Shown: in pieces, positions 59,877 to 64,000 of the stretch
Numbering within the stretch: the first letter of the stretch is position 1
Layout: each line of letters opens with the position of its first letter
Source of the DNA: Magnetofaba australis IT-1
Lineage (GTDB): Bacteria > Pseudomonadota > Magnetococcia > Magnetococcales > Magnetococcaceae
Reading direction: 5' to 3'
Assembly: GCF_002109495.1 (NCBI RefSeq)
Contig: NZ_LVJN01000015.1
Span: forward strand, 1-64,000
DNA: 64,000 nucleotides
Translations under genes and position numbers: made by a program
The notes under the pieces: generated by a model
The model's database searches: none
What the model saw: the letters and a program-made list of their open reading frames with translations, nothing else
What the model was told of the DNA's origin: nothing

Positions 59877-60848
59877 ATGCGCCAGCCGCTCACCATCGTC
59901 ATGTATCACTACGTCCGGCCCATCGCCCGCAGTCGTTACGTGGGCATTAAAGGGTTGGAGAAAAACGATTTTCTTCAGCAGTTGGACTATCTTCAGCGTC
60001 ACTATGTGATGCTCTCCATGGTGCAGGCAGCGGCGTGCCTGCGCGGTGATGAGACGTTGCCGTCCAACGCCGCGCTGCTCACCTTTGACGACGGCTATCT
60101 GGACCACTATCTGCACGTTTTTCCCCATCTGCTGGAGCGCGGGCTCACTGCCGCGTTCTATCCCCCTGTCTGCGCGGCGCGGGATCGGCAGGTGCTGGAC
60201 GTCAATAAAATCCACTACATTCTCGCCTGTCAGCCCGATAGCAATCTGCTCATCGAACAACTCGATGCGGCGGTGGAGGCGGCGCGGGATCGGTTTGATC
60301 TGCTCCCCTTGGCGCAGTATGTGGCGGAGTGGAAAAAGCCGTTTGGTTATGACACGGCGGAGGTGATCTACATCAAGCGCATGTTGCAGCATGTGCTGCC
60401 TGCGGCGCTGCGGGGGGAGATCGTCGATGCGCTGTTTGCGCGTTGTGTCAGCGCCGATGAGGCGGCGTTCGCCGATGAACTCTATATGGACGTCGCCCAG
60501 CTCAAAACCATGATCGGCGCCGGGATGCACGTGGGCGGTCACGGCGCGGCGCATGATTGGTTGGATCGCCTGAGCGATGACGCGCAGGCGGCGGACATTG
60601 CGACGGTGCGCGACTTTCTCGGCGAGTTGGGTGCGCTGGACGAGTTGTTTACCTTCTGCTACCCCTATGGCGGGCACAATGCCACTACGCGGCGTCTGTT
60701 GCGTGAGGCGGGGTGTGCGCTGGCGGTGACCACCGAGCCGCGCGTAGCGCACGTGGGCGAAGAGGATGCGCTGACGCTGCCGCGTTTGGACACCAATGCG
60801 TTTCCGCGCCAGGCCGATGCGGCGTTCGTCGAGCCCAAAGGGTGGTAG
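59877..60848 (+). CDS. Polysaccharide deacetylase (NodB-type)
   Basis: A 323-residue carbohydrate esterase 4-type protein. The metal-binding aspartates are in 'AALLTFDDGYLDHYL' and the histidine pair in 'GMHVGGHGAAHDWLD'. Later motifs are 'FTFCYPYGGHNATT' and 'ALAVTTEPRVAHVGE'. The start at 59877 ('MRQPLTIVMYHYVRP') follows TTGGGAG. A longer frame from 59796 adds a basic leader without signal character. There is no signal peptide, so it may act in the cytoplasm on a sugar intermediate. It opens a block with ACP, FkbH and GNAT genes that suggests surface glycan or lipid modification. Confidence 0.88.
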   Translation: MRQPLTIVMYHYVRPIARSRYVGIKGLEKNDFLQQLDYLQRHYVMLSMVQAAACLRGDETLPSNAALLTFDDGYLDHYLHVFPHLLERGLTAAFYPPVCAARDRQVLDVNKIHYILACQPDSNLLIEQLDAAVEAARDRFDLLPLAQYVAEWKKPFGYDTAEVIYIKRMLQHVLPAALRGEIVDALFARCVSADEAAFADELYMDVAQLKTMIGAGMHVGGHGAAHDWLDRLSDDAQAADIATVRDFLGELGALDELFTFCYPYGGHNATTRRLLREAGCALAVTTEPRVAHVGEEDALTLPRLDTNAFPRQADAAFVEPKGW

Positions 60849-60954
60849 GAGGGGAATGACTCCAGGTCCTTGAATTGCGTTACTACGTAACGCGAATGAA
60901 GCTGACGATTCAGAACTAGGCTGATTGTTCGCAACCAAGTAAACTAACGGGGGT

Positions 60955-61043
60955 GCAGGGGAATCATTCCCCTGCCGGGTCGAGGGCAGAGCCCTCGCGG
61001 GTCCAGGGCGGCGCCCTGGTCGGGGTCTGGGGCAAAGCCCCAG
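60955..61043. repeat. Four stacked hairpins
   Basis: Consecutive perfect hairpins: GCAGGGGAAT/ATTCCCCTGC, CGAGGGC-AGA-GCCCTCG, CCAGGGC/GCCCTGG and CTGGGGC-AAA-GCCCCAG. They share the '-ggc..a..gcc-' style seen inside the MITE-like copies A and B and at 63126. They lie between the deacetylase and ACP genes; the stretch 60849-61078 has no gene. Confidence 0.6.
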
Positions 61044-61078
61044 TCTCTTTACTCTTCAACACTTCTCAAATCAAAACT

Positions 61079-61369
61079 ATGAGCCAAGACGCCATTGCCG
61101 CCATCGTGCGCGAATCGATCATCGAACTGAATCGCCAACTGCCGCCGGAGTCGCGGCTGGATCCCGACGCCGCCGACGTGGTGTTGATGGGCGAGGGGGG
61201 CGGGTTGGACTCCCTGTCGCTGATCAACCTGTTTGTGGCGGTAGAGGAGCGATTGGAGGAGCAGTTGGATCTGAGCCTGTCGCTGGTGGACGCCAGCGCC
61301 GAGCCCGAGGGCGCCGAGGCGTTCCACACACTCAGCGGCCTGATCGACTGGATCGTCGCGCGTGGCTGA
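61079..61369 (+). CDS. Acyl carrier protein-like
   Basis: A 96-residue acidic protein with the ACP fold: 'AAIVRESIIELNRQL', then the phosphopantetheine site 'EGGGLDSLSLINLFV' (serine near residue 43) and a C-terminal helix 'TLSGLIDWIVARG'. Carrier proteins of this size in FkbH clusters hold glyceryl or acyl units. The ATG at 61079 is preceded by only a weak ribosome site. A frame starting at 60953 runs through the hairpins and is rejected. Its stop overlaps the FkbH start by eight bases, so both should be made together. Confidence 0.82.
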   Translation: MSQDAIAAIVRESIIELNRQLPPESRLDPDAADVVLMGEGGGLDSLSLINLFVAVEERLEEQLDLSLSLVDASAEPEGAEAFHTLSGLIDWIVARG

Positions 61370-63053
61370 TTCCGCTCAGACGGCGCCGAGCCATGGCGAA
61401 CAGACGCCGCTGACCCTGATCAGCGACTTCAACGCGGATATTCTGGCGCGTCTGCTCAATTTCGCCGAGTCGGGGCCAAAGATCATCGCCCACAGCGCGC
61501 CGTTTGGACAGGTATATCAATCCCTCGCCGGGCTGGAGCCGGATGCGAATCGCATGGTGATGGTGTGGAGCCGCCCCGAAGGGGTGCTGCCCAGCTTCGC
61601 CGATGCGCTGGCGTTCCATCCAGTGGCCTGGGAGGCGCTGGCGGCGGAGATCGACCAGTTCTCCGCCCTGTTGCGTCGCGCTGCAGACGCCTCGCGCCAT
61701 CTGTTGGTGGCGACATGGGTGATGCCGCCGGGGGATCGCGGCTACGGTATGCTGGAGTGGCGCCCTGGCGTCGGCCTGCGGCATCTGCTGGCGCGGGCCA
61801 ATCTCTATCTGGCGGAGAAGCTGGACACGTCTAATATCCACCTGCTGGATGCGCAGAACTGGCTCATGGCCGCCGGTCCCAAAGCCGCCGCGCCGCGCAT
61901 GGCGTTCACCACCAAAACCCCCTACGCCAACCCCGTGTTCGACGCCGCCGCCGCCGATGTGCGCGCCGCCGTCACCGCTTTGCGGGGGGAGTCGCGTCGG
62001 CTGGCGGTGGTGGATCTGGACGACACCCTGTGGGGCGGGGTGATTGGCGAGACCGGTTGGCAGGGGGTGCGCCTGGGTGGGCATGACCATGTGGGCGAGG
62101 CGTTCGTGGCGTTTCAGCAGGGGCTCAAGGCGCTCACCCGGCGCGGGGTGCAGATCGCTCTGGCCAGCAAGAATGAGGAGTCGGTGGCGCTGGAGGCGTT
62201 TGATAAGCGCCCGGAGATGGTGCTGAAACGCGGCGATCTGGCCGGGTGGCGCATCAACTGGAACGATAAGGCGGCCAATATCGCCGCGCTCACCGATGAG
62301 ATCAATCTGGGGCTGAAATCGGTGCTGTTCATCGACGACAACCCCGCCGAGCGCGGACGGGTGCGCGAGGCGCTGCCCGATGTGTTGGTCCCGGAGTGGC
62401 CTAAGCAGCCCACTGAATACGCCGCCGCGTTGCGCGCGTTGGACTGCTTCGATCAACCGGCGCTGAGTGGGGAGGATCGGCGGCGCGCCGAATTAGCCGC
62501 CGCCGAACGGGAGCGGCGCGAAGCCCGCGATGGGGTGGACTCCATCGACGACTGGTTGGCGACGCTAGGCGTTACTGTGACGGTTGTGCAGGCGCATGAG
62601 TCCCATGCGCCGCGCATTGCGCAACTGTTTAATAAAACAAACCAAATGAATCTCTCCACGCGGCGCTTAAGTGAGGCGGAGTTGGCGGCGTGGACGCAGC
62701 AGCCGAACCACTGGCTGCGCGCGGTGAGCGTGCGCGATCGGTTTGGCGATTCGGGATTGACCGGGGTGGTGGCGTTGGACGTTGACGGGGCCACGGCGCG
62801 GGTGAGTGATTGGATCCTCAGTTGCCGGGTGATGGGGCGCGGGGTGGAGGCGGCGCTGCTGCATCTGGCGGTGGCGGAGGCGCGCAGTCGTGGCGCCGAA
62901 CGTTTGGAGGCGCGCTATCTGCCCACGCAGCGCAATGCGCCGTGTTTGCGTCTGCTGCGGGCGTCGGGCTGGCGCGAGGAGTCTGAGCATCTGTTTGTGT
63001 GGGATGCAAAAGAGGAGTATCCAAGCCCCGGTCATATTGTGTTGGATGCGTGA
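61362..63053 (+). CDS. FkbH-type HAD-family protein with C-terminal acyltransferase-like domain
   Basis: A 563-residue protein of the FkbH (HAD-IIIC) family. The N-terminal region (residues about 15-190; 'LISDFNADILARLLN') is typical. The HAD core follows ('VVDLDDTLWGGVIGE', 'IALASKNEESVALEA', 'SVLFIDDNPAERGRV', residues about 205-350), and then a GNAT-like domain ('VTVTVVQAHESHAPR', 'DWILSCRVMGRGVEA'). Known FkbH proteins load an activated glyceryl unit from 1,3-bisphosphoglycerate onto an ACP. The ACP gene directly upstream and overlapping by eight bases supports that role here. The GTG at 61362 is the chosen start. The product would feed a surface glycan or lipid pathway. Confidence 0.88.
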   Translation: MADSAQTAPSHGEQTPLTLISDFNADILARLLNFAESGPKIIAHSAPFGQVYQSLAGLEPDANRMVMVWSRPEGVLPSFADALAFHPVAWEALAAEIDQFSALLRRAADASRHLLVATWVMPPGDRGYGMLEWRPGVGLRHLLARANLYLAEKLDTSNIHLLDAQNWLMAAGPKAAAPRMAFTTKTPYANPVFDAAAADVRAAVTALRGESRRLAVVDLDDTLWGGVIGETGWQGVRLGGHDHVGEAFVAFQQGLKALTRRGVQIALASKNEESVALEAFDKRPEMVLKRGDLAGWRINWNDKAANIAALTDEINLGLKSVLFIDDNPAERGRVREALPDVLVPEWPKQPTEYAAALRALDCFDQPALSGEDRRRAELAAAERERREARDGVDSIDDWLATLGVTVTVVQAHESHAPRIAQLFNKTNQMNLSTRRLSEAELAAWTQQPNHWLRAVSVRDRFGDSGLTGVVALDVDGATARVSDWILSCRVMGRGVEAALLHLAVAEARSRGAERLEARYLPTQRNAPCLRLLRASGWREESEHLFVWDAKEEYPSPGHIVLDA

Positions 63054-63125
63054 TGGGACGTTCGGATAAGGCGGGAGCAAAAGGGATGCGCAGAACCAGA
63101 CAGGGGGAAAATCGGGACATTTATG

Positions 63126-63235
63126 GCCCGATTTTTCGGGGTCTGGGGGCCGCGCCCCCAGCGGGTGTGGGCGGAGCCCACGGTGTGGAAGTTGATCTTC
63201 AGGGGAGTTTGAGGGCGCAGCCCTCAATATCTTTC
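63126..63235. repeat. Hairpin-rich intergenic repeat
   Basis: Hairpins CCCGA/TCGGG, CTGGGGGC/GCCCCCAG, GTGGGC/GCCCAC and TGAGGGC/GCCCTCA, then 'aatatctttc'. The right part (cggtgtggaagttgat...atatctttc) matches the right half of MITE-like copy A. Possibly a decayed relative. Confidence 0.55.
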
Positions 63236-63272
63236 CTCTTCCGACAACAGCCATCCTACCTGGAGCAAATTC

Positions 63273-64000
63273 ATGAGCGGCGTTGAAATTCGCCTGTGCG
63301 CCGCCCATGAGCGTGAGCGTGTGATGGCGTTCCTGCGCCAATATTGGTCGGCCAAGCACGTTCTGGCGCATCATAAGGGGTTGTTTGAGTGGCAATACCG
63401 CTCGGTGGAGCGGGATGGCTATGACTACTTTCTGGCGTGGCGCGGGGAGGAGCTGCTGGGGGTGCTGGGCTTCATCGACAGCCGCCGCTACGACCCGCAA
63501 CTGACCGGACGCAATGTGGCGTGGCTGGCGCTGTGGAAGGTGCGCGATGACGCGGGGGTAGCCGGGCTGGGGCTGCAACTGCTGCTCACCATGATGCGGG
63601 AGTTGTCCGCCGCCTGCTTCGGCGTGGTGGGGATCAACCCTACGCACCCACCCATGTATCGCGCGCTCCGTTATGTGAGCGACGAATTGACGCAATATCT
63701 GTTGCTGCGTCCCGATGCTCCAACGGTGCTGACCCACCGTCCCGACGACTTTGTGATTCCGCCCGGCGCGCCCGGCGCTGCGCAGTTGCGTCTGCTGGAC
63801 GCCGCCGCCCTGGCGCAGTTGGATGTGAGCGCCATCGACGATGGGCAGATTCCCGCCAAGAGCGCGCGCCATTTTCACACCCGTTTTCTGGAGCATCCGT
63901 ACTATACCTATCGCGTGTATGCGGTGGTGCGAGCGGACAAGCCGGTGGCGCTGTTGGCGGCGCGTCGGGCTGAACATGCGGGGGTGGGCGCGCTGCGGCT
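63273..64000 (+). CDS. GNAT-like acyltransferase, cut by window edge
   Basis: The first 242 residues of a protein starting 'MSGVEIRLCAAHERE'. It contains stretches typical of GNAT-related transferases in polysaccharide loci: 'YWSAKHVLAHHKGLF', 'LLGVLGFIDSRRYDP', 'AGLGLQLLLTMMREL' and 'VVGINPTHPPMYRAL'. Histidine-rich 'HHKGLFEWQY' resembles proteins that modify amino sugars. TGGAG lies eight to nine bases before the ATG. It follows the FkbH gene after 219 bases and continues past the window, so full length and final domain are unknown. Confidence 0.7.
   Translation, partial: MSGVEIRLCAAHERERVMAFLRQYWSAKHVLAHHKGLFEWQYRSVERDGYDYFLAWRGEELLGVLGFIDSRRYDPQLTGRNVAWLALWKVRDDAGVAGLGLQLLLTMMRELSAACFGVVGINPTHPPMYRALRYVSDELTQYLLLRPDAPTVLTHRPDDFVIPPGAPGAAQLRLLDAAALAQLDVSAIDDGQIPAKSARHFHTRFLEHPYYTYRVYAVVRADKPVALLAARRAEHAGVGALR

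Noticed and set aside
60953-61078. N-terminal extension of the ACP gene
   Set aside because: The extension is read through four hairpins. The ACP family starts at the ATG at 61079.

Overview
The window looks like one end of a proteobacterial chromosome segment (G+C-rich, 45.5-64 kb) next to a tRNA-Ser gene where at least two mobile islands have piled up (1-45.2 kb). The housekeeping block gpmI-envC-ctpA-yibQ-type deacetylase, an EptA-like enzyme, IspH and an FkbH/ACP glycan cluster indicate a Gram-negative proteobacterium. A magnetotactic-coccus or alphaproteobacterium-like host is possible but cannot be settled from sequence alone.

1-6 kb is a plasmid backbone inside the first island: IS remnants, a DinJ/YafQ toxin-antitoxin pair, an iteron origin with three DnaA boxes, a TrfA-type initiator, and a type Ib-like partition operon (ParA plus a small DNA-binding partner). 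Upstream of parA lies an unusual array about 750 bp long with a 9-bp period and palindromes at higher-order spacing, a candidate centromere. Two MITE-like elements separate it from the next block.

6.2-24.7 kb is a complete BREX type 2 (Pgl) anti-phage operon: pglW, a tiny membrane protein, pglX, an inserted HEPN/MNT pair, pglY, pglZ, brxD, brxHI. All genes run on + with short gaps or overlaps. The target-recognition part of PglX is strikingly A+T-rich, as if swapped. The last about 20 codons of brxHI come from an IS3 remnant, followed by an IS21-family element (24.8-27.5 kb) with a frameshifted istA. The IS abuts the C-terminal stump of a P2-like integrase that ends just before a copy of the tRNA-Ser 3' end.

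28.06-45.24 kb is a second island with its integrase next to the intact tRNA-Ser(CGA) gene and a 27-bp duplicated att core. It has phage-satellite logic: repressor and divergent early gene, BRO-N antirepressor, Toprim primase/helicase, a small-terminase-like protein, a large terminase split into ATPase and nuclease genes, Xis and Int, but no capsid, portal or tail genes. Its left end carries cargo: a RelE/XRE toxin-antitoxin pair, an ImmA/IrrE-like metallopeptidase one base from a fused class III cyclase/degenerate Nudix protein (candidate undescribed defence or signalling module), and a Cre-like recombinase. A repeat-rich origin-like region, a highly structured non-coding segment and a DUF3800 protein follow.

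45.2-64 kb is chromosomal: tRNA-Ser, gpmI-envC-ctpA-deacetylase, a degenerate GGDEF protein, a FecR-domain protein flanked by two MITE-like repeats, a rhodanese, an EptA-like transferase, ispH, a FIST-domain protein, and the start of a glycan or lipid modification cluster (deacetylase, ACP, FkbH, GNAT) that runs off the right edge.
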